Shown: positions 1 to 6,060, numbered from the stretch's first letter. The stretch is DNA of 6,060 nt from DATKSS01 sp035468355 (GCA_035468355.1 DATITA010000071.1:1-6060); one strand, 5' to 3'. Translations and numbers: made by a program. The notes: generated by a model not told the origin, from the letters alone.

Positions 1-1
1 C

Positions 2-3000
2 ATCGGCGGGGAACTGCCCCAGGCGATCCTCAGCGGTGACATGGACGCAGCGGAGAGCGTCGCCCGGCAGCACATGGAGATCTTCGGCCGCGACGGCTAC
101 TTCCTCGAGCTGATGGACCACGCCATCCCCGAGGAGGAGGCGATCCGCACTGGCATGCTCGAGATCGCACGGCGCACCGGATTGCCGCTGGTTGCCACCA
201 ACGACGCGCACTACATCGGGGTCGATGACGCCGAGGCGCACGACATCCTCCTCTGCATCCAGACACAGGCGCGTCGCGAGGACGAGAAGCGATTCCGCTT
301 CGCCGGTCCGCACTTCTCGGTGACGTCGGGCGCGCAGATGCGCGAGACGTTCGCTCAGTACGGCGAGGCGGTGCGCAACACGCAGGCGGTCGCCGACCTC
401 TGCAACCTCGAACTGAAGCTGGGGGGCAACCTTCTGCCCGCCTACTCGCCCATCCCGCCCGGCCACGGTGCCGACTCGTACCTGCGGGAGCTCTGCGAGG
501 TTGGGCTGCGCGAACGGTACGGGGACGCAATCACGACCGAAGCTCGCGAACGCCTGGCCATGGAGCTCGACGTGATCGAGACGACCGGTTTCGCGCCCTA
601 CTTCCTCATCGTGTGGGATCTCATCCGCGCAGCGCGGGGTGATGGGGTGATCGTCGGACCGGGACGCGGCAGCTCAGCCGGCTCACTGGTTGCCTACGTT
701 CTGCGGATCACCAACGTCTGTCCGCTGAAGTACGGGCTCATCTTCGAGCGCTTCCTCAACATCGAGCGCGTCCAGATGCCTGACATCGACATCGACTTCG
801 ACGACCGCCGTCGCGATCGGGTGCTGCAGTATGTGCAGAGAAAGTACGGCGAGGACCGTGTGGCGCAGATCATCACCTTCGGCACCATGGCGGCTCGTGC
901 GGCGATCCGCGACGTCGGCCGCGCGCTCAACGTCCCGCTGCCGGATGTCGACCGCCTCGCCAAGCTGGTCCCGCTGAGCGTGAAGATCACGCTCGACAGG
1001 GCGCTCGACGAGAGCAGAGAGCTGCGTGCGCTGTACGAGGGCGAGGGGTGGGCGCGGCAGGTCATCGACAATGCGCGGCGTCTCGAGGGCATCTGCCGCA
1101 ACGCATCGACGCACGCGGCCGGCGTGGTGATCGGCGCCGAACCCCTGACCAATATCGTCCCCCTCCAGCGGTCGACGATGGGGGACCGCAGCACCGCGGT
1201 CACCATGTACGACATGGAGGGGGTCTCGGCGGTGGGCCTGCTCAAGGTCGACTTCCTCGGCCTGACCAACCTCACGGTCATCGAGGAAGCGCTGCAGATG
1301 ATCGAGGCCTCCACGGGGACCCTCATCGACATCGACCAGATCCCTCTCGACGACGCCGCGACATACGCCTTGCTGTCGAAGGCGGACACACACGGGATCT
1401 TCCAGTTGGAGGCGACATTTGCCAAACGCATTCTCATCGACATGCAGCCGCGCACCTTGGAGGATGTCGCGCTGGCCGGTGCGCTGAACCGGCCGGGACC
1501 GATCGAGGGCGGCGCCACCGCTCAGTACATCAAGCGCAAGCGGGGTGAGCTGCCCGTTGAGTACCCCGTGGGTCTCGAGGCCCTTCTGCGGCCCGTGCTC
1601 GAGGAGACGCACGGGACGATCGTCTACCAGGACCAGGTCATGAAGATCGCCCAGGCCGTTGCAGGGTTCACACTCGGCGAGGCAGACGTCCTTCGCGCCG
1701 CCATGGGCAAGAAGGACAAGGCGAAGATGGCCAAGCAGCGCCAGAAGTTCCTCACCGGCGCGGCCGCCAACAGCGTCGCCGAGGAGCGCGCCATCGAGCT
1801 CTTCGACCTCATCGCCTTCTTCGCGGGCTACGGGTTCAATAAATCACACAGCGTTGCCTACGGGCTGATCTCCTACCAGACCGCGTACCTGAAGGCCAAC
1901 TACCCCATCGAATTCATGGCCGCGCTGCTCAACAGCCGCGGCGGCGACTTCGACAAGCTGAAGCAGACCATCCTCGACGCGCATGCCCACGGGTTGGTGG
2001 TGCACAAGCCGGACATCAACCGCAGCGGCGCCGGGTTCACCGTCGGTGAGCGCGCCATCGGCGAGATCCTCTTCGGGCTGCAGCACATCAAGAACGTCGG
2101 CGAGAGCGTCACGCACGCGGTGATCGCGGCTCGCGATGAGGGGGGGCCCTTCACCGGGTTGCTCGACCTCTGCCTGCGCGTCGACAGCCGGGATCTGAAC
2201 CGTCGCGTGCTCGAGTCCCTGGTCCAGTGCGGGGCTCTGGACTCCCTGGGTGACCGGCACGGCCTGCTGCGTCAGCTCGACTCGGCGATGGATCACGCCG
2301 CGGCGGTGCGTCGCGAGCGAGACCTCGGCCAGACCGCCTTGTTCGGTGACGAGGTCGACATCATCGGGACGGTGGTCCCCCATGTTGCGGCCAACGGCGA
2401 CGATGCCGGCCCCGGCAGGAGCGATGACTCGTGGCTCGCCTGGGAGCGCGACCTGCTCGGCATGTACCTGAGTGACCACCCGCTGCGTCGCATCGCGACC
2501 ACGCTGCAGACGCGCGTCGATACCTCGATCAGCGAGCTCGGCGCCCACCTCGACGGCCTCATCGTCCAGGTGGGCGGATGCATCCGTGACGTGCGTGCGT
2601 TCGTGCCACGCAAGAGCACCACCGGGCAGCGCATGGCGTTCCTGCAGATCGAGGACCTCACCGGCAGCTGCGAGGTGGTGGTGTTCAACCGCGTCTTCGA
2701 GGAGGTCGCCGAGCTGCTCCGCCCGGACGCGGTGGTGGTGATCCGCGGCAAGGTGGAATCGGGCAGGCCGGTCCCCAACGGCGCCGACGAGGAGGACCGC
2801 GAGAGCGAGCCGGCCAAGATCCGCGCCGACGCCGTCTTCGCGCTCGACGACCCGCGCCTGGTGTCCTGGCGCCGCAACAGCACCGTGCACTTCCGGCTCG
2901 CCCCCGACCAGCACCACCTGGTGGGACCGCTGCACCAGGCCATCGCCGAGCACCCCGGGGACGCGCCGGTGGTGATCCACGTCGAGAGCGCCGAGTCGAT

Positions 3001-3157
3001 CGACGACATCGCCTTGAACGACGGTTTCTCGGTCGAGCCGGGACCGGGTCTCGAGCGCACCGTCGAGGCGCTCCTCGGTCCCGGCTCGTACCGCCTGGAG
3101 ACCCGCCGGGAGCGGGCCCTCGAACGGGAGGCCTGGGGCGCGGGACGCCGCGGCTAA
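2..3157 (+). CDS. dnaE: DNA polymerase III alpha subunit (5'-truncated)
   Basis: This is the catalytic subunit of the replicative DNA polymerase III holoenzyme, which copies the chromosome in the cytoplasm. The open frame enters from the left edge; the first ATG in it (base 41) is internal, since typical DnaE sequence precedes it. Numbering from base 2, the 1051 residues seen include the end of the PHP domain (NDAHY), the GPGRGSSAGS motif (219-228), PDIDIDF (260-266) with the first two catalytic aspartates (D261, D263), and KVDFLGL with the third (D417). Their spacing matches E. coli D401/D403/D555, so about 140 residues are missing. Next come GIFQLE, NRPGP, FNKSHSVAYG (612-621), a helix-hairpin-helix stretch, a QTALF clamp-binding pentapeptide (777-781) and an OB fold (about 853-920). 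The gene ends in TAA and converges on the YggT gene. No frameshift or in-frame stop is seen. The length and the QTALF-then-OB order fit DnaE rather than PolC. Confidence 0.98.
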   Translation: MGGELPQAILSGDMDAAESVARQHMEIFGRDGYFLELMDHAIPEEEAIRTGMLEIARRTGLPLVATNDAHYIGVDDAEAHDILLCIQTQARREDEKRFRFAGPHFSVTSGAQMRETFAQYGEAVRNTQAVADLCNLELKLGGNLLPAYSPIPPGHGADSYLRELCEVGLRERYGDAITTEARERLAMELDVIETTGFAPYFLIVWDLIRAARGDGVIVGPGRGSSAGSLVAYVLRITNVCPLKYGLIFERFLNIERVQMPDIDIDFDDRRRDRVLQYVQRKYGEDRVAQIITFGTMAARAAIRDVGRALNVPLPDVDRLAKLVPLSVKITLDRALDESRELRALYEGEGWARQVIDNARRLEGICRNASTHAAGVVIGAEPLTNIVPLQRSTMGDRSTAVTMYDMEGVSAVGLLKVDFLGLTNLTVIEEALQMIEASTGTLIDIDQIPLDDAATYALLSKADTHGIFQLEATFAKRILIDMQPRTLEDVALAGALNRPGPIEGGATAQYIKRKRGELPVEYPVGLEALLRPVLEETHGTIVYQDQVMKIAQAVAGFTLGEADVLRAAMGKKDKAKMAKQRQKFLTGAAANSVAEERAIELFDLIAFFAGYGFNKSHSVAYGLISYQTAYLKANYPIEFMAALLNSRGGDFDKLKQTILDAHAHGLVVHKPDINRSGAGFTVGERAIGEILFGLQHIKNVGESVTHAVIAARDEGGPFTGLLDLCLRVDSRDLNRRVLESLVQCGALDSLGDRHGLLRQLDSAMDHAAAVRRERDLGQTALFGDEVDIIGTVVPHVAANGDDAGPGRSDDSWLAWERDLLGMYLSDHPLRRIATTLQTRVDTSISELGAHLDGLIVQVGGCIRDVRAFVPRKSTTGQRMAFLQIEDLTGSCEVVVFNRVFEEVAELLRPDAVVVIRGKVESGRPVPNGADEEDRESEPAKIRADAVFALDDPRLVSWRRNSTVHFRLAPDQHHLVGPLHQAIAEHPGDAPVVIHVESAESIDDIALNDGFSVEPGPGLERTVEALLGPGSYRLETRRERALEREAWGAGRRG
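2330..2344 (+). other. Predicted internal beta-clamp-binding motif QTALF in DnaE
   Basis: The pentapeptide QTALF, encoded just before the OB-fold region, fits the bacterial sliding-clamp-binding consensus QL[SD]LF. It sits where E. coli alpha carries its internal motif QADMF. It should tether the polymerase to the DnaN clamp. This is inferred from motif and position only. Confidence 0.7.
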
Positions 3158-3165
3158 GACGGGGC

Positions 3166-3192
3166 CCCCGGCGAATCGTAGATTCGTTGGGG
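3166..3192 (+). terminator. Hairpin between convergent dnaE and YggT genes
   Basis: Bases 3166-3177 pair with 3181-3192 around a GTA loop. As + strand RNA this makes 12 consecutive pairs, including two adjacent G-U pairs. The core CGAATC/GATTCG is a perfect inverted repeat and the outer part is CCCC/GGGG. Read as - strand RNA, the two G-U pairs become C-A mismatches, so the stem is weaker that way. The hairpin lies 8 bases after the dnaE stop and 2 bases from the YggT stop, where a shared terminator is expected. Neither side has a clear T tract, so it would be a non-canonical intrinsic terminator or a 3'-end stabilising hairpin. Confidence 0.6.
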
Positions 3193-3194
3193 TG

Positions 3195-3767
3195 CTAAAG
3201 GATCCCGGCAGCGTCGAAGAGCGCGCGTCCCACGAAGTAGAGAGCGAGGAAGACCAGGAACGCGATGGCCGCGCCGCCGTCGATGGCCGCGCCCCGCGGC
3301 ATGACCCCCGCGAAGGGCCGCACCAGTGGGTCCGTGAAGCGGCGAACCATCAGCACGATGGGGTGCCAGGGATCGGCGTGGAAGAGCGAGAAGAGCAGGC
3401 GGACGAAGAGCACGATGCAGAAGAAGATGACGATCGAAAGCGCCACCTGGCGCACCACGCTGAGAAGGGCGGCGCCGGGCGAGACGCCACAGGATTGCAG
3501 CAGGTCGTTGGCGACGCTCTGCAGCACTGCCAATGTCGCCAGCGCGAGCAGTGGCGAGAAATCGATGCCGCTGAAGCTGGGCAGCACCCGCTGGAATGGG
3601 CGGAGGATGGGATCGCCGATACGTCGCACCCATCGGGCGGCCGGGTGCCAGGGACTGATCGGCAGCCACGACAGGAGCACCCGAGCCAGAACGATCAACT
3701 CGAGCAGTGTGAAAGCCAGCGAAACGAGTCCCGGCAACGGGCTGGTGTTGGTTGGGATGCAGATCAC
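3195..3767 (-). CDS. YggT-family integral membrane protein, two tandem YggT repeats
   Basis: A predicted 190-residue inner-membrane protein. It is built of two YggT-type units, each a hydrophobic helix followed by a PWHP...VRR..DPL/I.RPF..V.P segment and a second hydrophobic helix. PWHP occurs at 39-42 and 133-136 and the RR..DP..RPF block at 48-58 and 142-152, a repeat period of 94 residues. Four membrane helices are likely at about 13-34, 71-86, 105-127 and 164-184. The frame stays open upstream to an ATG at 3854, but that would extend deep into lgt and add a Gly/His-rich, non-membrane tail. I chose the GTG at 3765-3767 because it overlaps the lgt TGA in a GTGA junction and starts just before the first helix. 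Upstream Shine-Dalgarno complementarity is weak, so translation is probably coupled to lgt. The family's biochemical role is poorly defined; links to cell-division factors, osmotic stress and organelle membranes have been proposed. It is the last gene of the operon. Confidence 0.9.
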   Translation of the reverse strand: MICIPTNTSPLPGLVSLAFTLLELIVLARVLLSWLPISPWHPAARWVRRIGDPILRPFQRVLPSFSGIDFSPLLALATLAVLQSVANDLLQSCGVSPGAALLSVVRQVALSIVIFFCIVLFVRLLFSLFHADPWHPIVLMVRRFTDPLVRPFAGVMPRGAAIDGGAAIAFLVFLALYFVGRALFDAAGIL

Positions 3768-4639
3768 GTCGCCACCGGCACGGTGTCGATCCGCCGTCGC
3801 CACACCATGTACACCAACGGAGCCACCACCACCAGGATGACGATCGCCGTCCACTGCGCCTGGTGCAGGCCGAGGCCGATCACCGGCTCGCTGGCGCGGA
3901 ACTGGAAGAGGATCAGCTGGCTGATCGCGTAGAGCGGGATGTAGGCCACGGCCAGAGCGCCGTTGCGCACCCCGCGATGGCGCATCGCCAGAAGGATCAG
4001 CCCGATCACGATGGTGCCGAGCGCCTCATAGGCCGCCGCGGGCTGGTAGTACCACGGACCGCCGGGTGCGTCGATGAGGTGAAAGCAGTTCTGCGCGGTC
4101 GGGCATTGGAGCACAGCGTGAACGTTCGCGTAGCCGGTCGCCCAGGGCAGGCTGCTCCGCGCGCCGAGGATGTCGCCGTTGATGAGGTTGCCGATACGCG
4201 CGATCGGCTGACCGTTGACCTCGAAGAGCACGGCGCCGTCCCACATCAACCACGCGGAGATGCGGTTGCGCCAGGCGAAGACCGTGACGCAGGCGAGCCC
4301 GGCGAGGATCGCCCCGAAGAAGGCCATCCCTCCTTCCCACACCGCGATGATGCGGACCGGATTGTGCAGGTAGTCGCCGAGGTTGGGCTGCTGGAGCACG
4401 TAGTAGAGGCGGGCGCCGAGCAGGCCGAAGATGATGGTCCACACCAGCGCGCGCTCGGCGATCCCGCGACTGATGCCGCGCTTCTCCACGTGGGGAAGAA
4501 CGCCATACCGGAACGCGACCAGGAAGGCCACCGCGTACATCACCCCATACCAGTGGACCGACAGTCCGCCGATGCGGATCACTGGGTCGATGTCGATGCG
4601 GATGGTTCCGAGGGCGCCATGGAAGGCAGCAACAGCCAT
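3764..4639 (-). CDS. lgt: Prolipoprotein diacylglyceryl transferase (Lgt) family protein
   Basis: Lgt moves a diacylglyceryl group from phosphatidylglycerol to the lipobox cysteine of preprolipoproteins in the cytoplasmic membrane, the first step of lipoprotein maturation. The 291-residue length is normal for the family. Visible landmarks are HWYG (29-32), GARLYY (75-80), WEGGMAFFG (101-109), the Lgt signature as ARIGNLINGDILG (147-159), QPAAAYEAL (199-207) and a C-terminal hydrophobic region with LYAISQLILFQFR (236-248). Several membrane helices are evident. Equivalents of E. coli Y26, R143, N146 and G154 appear present (Y31, R148, N151, G159). By my hand alignment the H103 position is F108, R239 is Q241 and E243 is F245, so activity is not guaranteed. 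A segment with C179 and C185 precedes QPAAAYEAL. The ATG directly follows the upstream methyltransferase TGA, and a GGAG lies 11 nt upstream. The stop overlaps the YggT start. Family membership is firm; catalytic competence is less certain. Confidence 0.9.
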   Translation of the reverse strand: MAVAAFHGALGTIRIDIDPVIRIGGLSVHWYGVMYAVAFLVAFRYGVLPHVEKRGISRGIAERALVWTIIFGLLGARLYYVLQQPNLGDYLHNPVRIIAVWEGGMAFFGAILAGLACVTVFAWRNRISAWLMWDGAVLFEVNGQPIARIGNLINGDILGARSSLPWATGYANVHAVLQCPTAQNCFHLIDAPGGPWYYQPAAAYEALGTIVIGLILLAMRHRGVRNGALAVAYIPLYAISQLILFQFRASEPVIGLGLHQAQWTAIVILVVVAPLVYMVWRRRIDTVPVAT

Positions 4640-5254
4640 TCAGCGATCATCTCCGACGGCCGTGCGCGGCTGCACCCGCAGGATCCGGAAGCCGTCGTGC
4701 GAGGCCATCCGCTCGACGGCGAAGCCCTGACCGGCGAGCCAGCGGGCCAGCGAGTCCGAGCCGAGGTGCCGGTGCACGACGAGGTGGGCGACGCCTCCAT
4801 TCTCGAGGCGGTCCAGCCAGCCCGTCAGCAGGGGATGGAGCAGCGCCAGCCCGATGCGCACGGGCGGGTTGCTGTAGATTGCGGCGAAGCGCACCTCCGC
4901 AGGGACGTCGTCCGGCGTCGCGGCGACGACGTTGGTGAGCCCTGCGGCGGCGGCGTTGCGGGCGGTCAGCTCGACGGCCCGGAGGTTGACGTCGACCGCC
5001 CAGATGCGCGCCTCCGGGGCGCGCAGCCCCAGCGTCACGGCGATCGGTCCATATCCGCTGCCGAGGTCGAGCACCTCGCCCTCCGATGGCGGCGCCGGCG
5101 CTCGCCGCAGCAGGAAGCGCGTGCCGCTGTCCACGACCCGATGGCCGAACACGCCGGCGTCACTTTCCAGGACGACATCGACATCCGGCAGCGTCAGCGA
5201 CAGCCGCCGAGGGCGTGACGCCGCCGCCGGGTCGCGATCGAAGTAGTGGGGCAC
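4640..5254 (-). CDS. RsmC/YbxB-like class I SAM-dependent methyltransferase
   Basis: A predicted cytoplasmic methyltransferase of 204 residues, related to the C-terminal catalytic half of the 16S rRNA guanine-N2 methyltransferase RsmC and to B. subtilis YbxB. Near the N-terminus are HYF (3-5), SRPRR and a GVFG...D.GTRFLL segment typical of this family. DLGSGYG (63-69) is the SAM-binding glycine-rich loop, D88 in AVDVN is the expected acidic residue contacting the SAM ribose, and NPP (129-131) is the catalytic motif of N-methyltransferases acting on exocyclic amines. NPP is followed by VRIG rather than the F-H of RsmC, as in the short YbxB-type branch. I chose the GTG at 5252-5254 because it puts HYF at the N-terminus as in relatives; an ATG at 5341 would add 29 residues of low-complexity sequence. 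It is the first gene of the leftward operon, with its TGA abutting the lgt ATG. An rRNA target is inferred from the family. Confidence 0.9.
   Translation of the reverse strand: MPHYFDRDPAAASRPRRLSLTLPDVDVVLESDAGVFGHRVVDSGTRFLLRRAPAPPSEGEVLDLGSGYGPIAVTLGLRAPEARIWAVDVNLRAVELTARNAAAAGLTNVVAATPDDVPAEVRFAAIYSNPPVRIGLALLHPLLTGWLDRLENGGVAHLVVHRHLGSDSLARWLAGQGFAVERMASHDGFRILRVQPRTAVGDDR
4651..4654 (-). promoter_or_regulatory. Candidate Shine-Dalgarno (GGAG) for lgt
   Basis: On the - strand GGAG lies 11 nt upstream of the lgt ATG, inside the last codons of the methyltransferase gene. The spacing is slightly long. It would allow independent initiation on top of any re-initiation from the abutting TGA-ATG junction. 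Confidence 0.4.
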
Positions 5255-5261
5255 CTCTGCG

Positions 5262-5267
5262 ATTGTC
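5262..5267 (-). promoter_or_regulatory. Candidate -10 element for the methyltransferase-lgt-yggT operon
   Basis: On the - strand this reads GACAAT, 4 of 6 matches to TATAAT. It ends 7 nt before the GTG chosen as the methyltransferase start, so a normal transcription start would fall at or next to the start codon, giving a leaderless or nearly leaderless message. I find no convincing -35 hexamer. The AGAG just before GTG is too close to work as a normal ribosome binding site. Confidence 0.35.
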
Positions 5268-5363
5268 GCGCCCGCGGCGCCGTTCAGCCGCCCAGCGCGG
5301 ACAGGTGCGCGTGGACCCGTGGAGAAACGGCAACGGATCACGGTTGGTCGCGGACCCCCTCGT

Positions 5364-5369
5364 CATACT
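5364..5369 (+). promoter_or_regulatory. Candidate -10 element for the divergent membrane-protein gene
   Basis: The hexamer CATACT matches TATAAT at 4 of 6 positions and ends exactly 7 nt before the GTG at 5377. That places a likely transcription start on the start codon, and no Shine-Dalgarno sequence precedes this GTG. A TTGGTC at 5344-5349 resembles a -35 element, but the 14-nt spacer is too short for a standard sigma-70 promoter. Confidence 0.35.
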
Positions 5370-5376
5370 CGCGCCT

Positions 5377-6060
5377 GTGAGCCAGGCACTCCAGGCCCTG
5401 CAATGGGCGGTCGCTGCGTCGCTGCTCGCCCTCGGGGCCCTGACGGCCGTCGACTGGGTGCGCCACCACGGCCGGAGCCGCTTCTACCTCGCCTTGGCTG
5501 TCGGCTCTCTCGGCATCCTCGGGATCCTCGGACGGGTCACGCAGTTCACCGGGACAGCGGAGGTGGTGCTGTCGGCGGTGAGCATCACTCTGCTGATGGC
5601 CTCGGCCTTCGCGTTCGTGCTCTTCAGGCATAGCCTGATCCCGATGCGCACGCAGGCGCTGTGGATAACCGGCGTCGCTGTTGCCCTGGTCACCGTCGGG
5701 TGCATCGCGACCAACCTGGACGGCAAGGTCAATCCCGGCGGCATCGCACTGCTTTTGGTCATCCTGCTGCTGCTCACCTGGTGCGCCGTCGTTGGGGCGT
5801 CGATCGTGCAGCTGTGGCTGGTGTCGGCAACCCTGCCGAGGGTCCAGCGCGCGCGGCTGCGCTCGCTCAGCGCTGGGTTCGCGGGCATCATCATCGCGCT
5901 GCTCGGCGTCGTCGTCGCCACGGTTGCGTCGAACAGCGTCACCGTGCAGGTTGCGGTGACGAGCGTGGTGCTGCTCAGCATGCCTCTGCTCGGCGTGGCG
6001 CTGTCTCCTCCGGGATGGTTGCGTCGTGTGTGGCGCGAGACGGAGGAGGTGCAGCTGCGG
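5377..6060 (+). CDS. Seven-helix membrane protein, N-terminal part (probable sensor/signalling protein)
   Basis: The frame is open from here to the right edge without a stop, giving 228 residues of a 3'-truncated gene. The sequence is strongly hydrophobic, with seven likely membrane helices at about 8-25, 37-52, 61-83, 95-112, 121-149, 167-184 and 188-209 and short, partly arginine-rich loops (HHGRSR, RVQRARLR). After the last helix comes PPGWLRRVWRETEE (211-224), a juxtamembrane start to a cytoplasmic region. This layout recalls the membrane input module of multi-helix histidine kinases or GGDEF proteins, but the output domain is beyond the window, so the class is inference. The start is uncertain: GTG 5377 sits just before the first helix and 7 nt after a -10-like hexamer; in-frame TTG 5344 and GTG 5311 or 5305 are alternatives. 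The gene is divergent from the methyltransferase operon. The periodic hydrophobic pattern and unbroken frame argue for real coding sequence. Confidence 0.7.
   Translation, partial: MSQALQALQWAVAASLLALGALTAVDWVRHHGRSRFYLALAVGSLGILGILGRVTQFTGTAEVVLSAVSITLLMASAFAFVLFRHSLIPMRTQALWITGVAVALVTVGCIATNLDGKVNPGGIALLLVILLLLTWCAVVGASIVQLWLVSATLPRVQRARLRSLSAGFAGIIIALLGVVVATVASNSVTVQVAVTSVVLLSMPLLGVALSPPGWLRRVWRETEEVQLR

Larger units (their letters stand above)
5255..5376. other. Divergent intergenic region
   Basis: These 122 bases separate the divergent methyltransferase operon and membrane-protein gene. They are GC-rich and hold the two candidate -10 hexamers described separately. Short G+C palindromes such as GGCGCC occur, but I see no clear operator, riboswitch or small gene. 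In-frame alternative starts for both genes fall inside it (ATG ending at 5341 on -, GTG at 5305 or 5311 and TTG at 5344 on +), so its true length depends on the real starts. Confidence 0.5.

Noticed and set aside
683..1612. A 309-codon open frame on the - strand inside dnaE.
   Set aside because: It overlaps the catalytic palm region of dnaE in antisense, with no recognisable family and a composition typical of shadow frames.
1844..2980. A 378-codon open frame on the - strand inside dnaE.
   Set aside because: It is antisense to conserved polymerase motifs, has a biased Val/Asp/His/Arg composition, and shows no domain. It is a shadow of third-position GC bias.
3768..3854. An ATG-initiated 29-residue extension of the YggT protein inside lgt.
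   Set aside because: It overlaps the lgt C-terminus by about 90 bases and encodes a Gly/His-rich tail, whereas the GTG at 3767 gives a standard four-base overlap just before the first helix.
3752..5218. A 488-codon open frame on the + strand, antisense to lgt and the methyltransferase.
   Set aside because: Its translation is rich in Asp, His, Arg, Glu and Gly with no domain or hydrophobic core. The opposite strand encodes two well-recognised proteins over the same bases. Long antisense frames are common in GC-rich genes.
5270..5300. GC-rich short palindromes (such as GGCGCC) in the divergent intergenic region as a possible operator.
   Set aside because: They are short and expected by chance at this base composition, with no paired half-sites at helical spacing.
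5255..5341. A 29-residue N-terminal extension of the methyltransferase from an ATG at 5341.
   Set aside because: The extra residues are Ala/Gly/Arg/Pro-rich and precede the point where related proteins begin (HYF). The extension would also occupy most of the divergent intergenic region. It remains a possible alternative start.
1..6060. A search by eye for CRISPR repeats, tRNA genes, insertion-sequence ends and toxin-antitoxin pairs.
   Set aside because: No direct repeat arrays, cloverleaf sequences, transposase motifs or terminal inverted repeats were seen. The window is accounted for by five genes and two short intergenic gaps.

Overview
The window is very GC-rich (roughly two-thirds G+C by eye), bacterial, and almost completely coding. 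It holds one truncated housekeeping gene on the + strand, a compact three-gene operon on the - strand convergent with it, and the start of a divergent membrane-protein gene that runs off the right edge. High GC, GTG starts, the style of the DnaE, and a methyltransferase of the short HYF...NPPxRxG type suggest a GC-rich Terrabacteria-type lineage (Chloroflexota, Dormibacterota or an actinobacterium). That placement is inference; the window has no rRNA or other marker that settles it.

Layout. (1) Bases 2-3157, +: dnaE, the replicative DNA polymerase III alpha subunit, missing about 140 N-terminal residues off the left edge but complete to its stop. (2) Bases 3158-3194: a 37-bp convergent gap containing a strong hairpin, probably the shared terminator. 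(3) Bases 3195-5254, -: an operon read right to left, namely an RsmC/YbxB-like rRNA methyltransferase, then a prolipoprotein diacylglyceryl transferase homologue (lgt), then a two-repeat YggT-family membrane protein. The junctions are extremely tight: the methyltransferase TGA directly abuts the lgt ATG, and the lgt TGA overlaps the yggT GTG as GTGA. This implies co-transcription and translational coupling. (4) Bases 5255-5376: a 122-bp divergent intergenic region with candidate -10 elements facing both ways. (5) Bases 5377-6060, +: the first 228 residues of a seven-helix membrane protein, which looks like the input half of a signalling protein whose output domain lies beyond the window.

The operon joins RNA modification with two membrane functions (lipoprotein maturation and a YggT membrane protein). 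I see no mobile element, CRISPR array, tRNA or rRNA, and no evidence of a novel multi-gene system. The points most worth a second look are the Lgt homologue, in which several positions known to matter in E. coli Lgt appear substituted, and the two promoter-like hexamers placed exactly 7 nt before GTG starts on opposite strands, which would fit leaderless transcripts.
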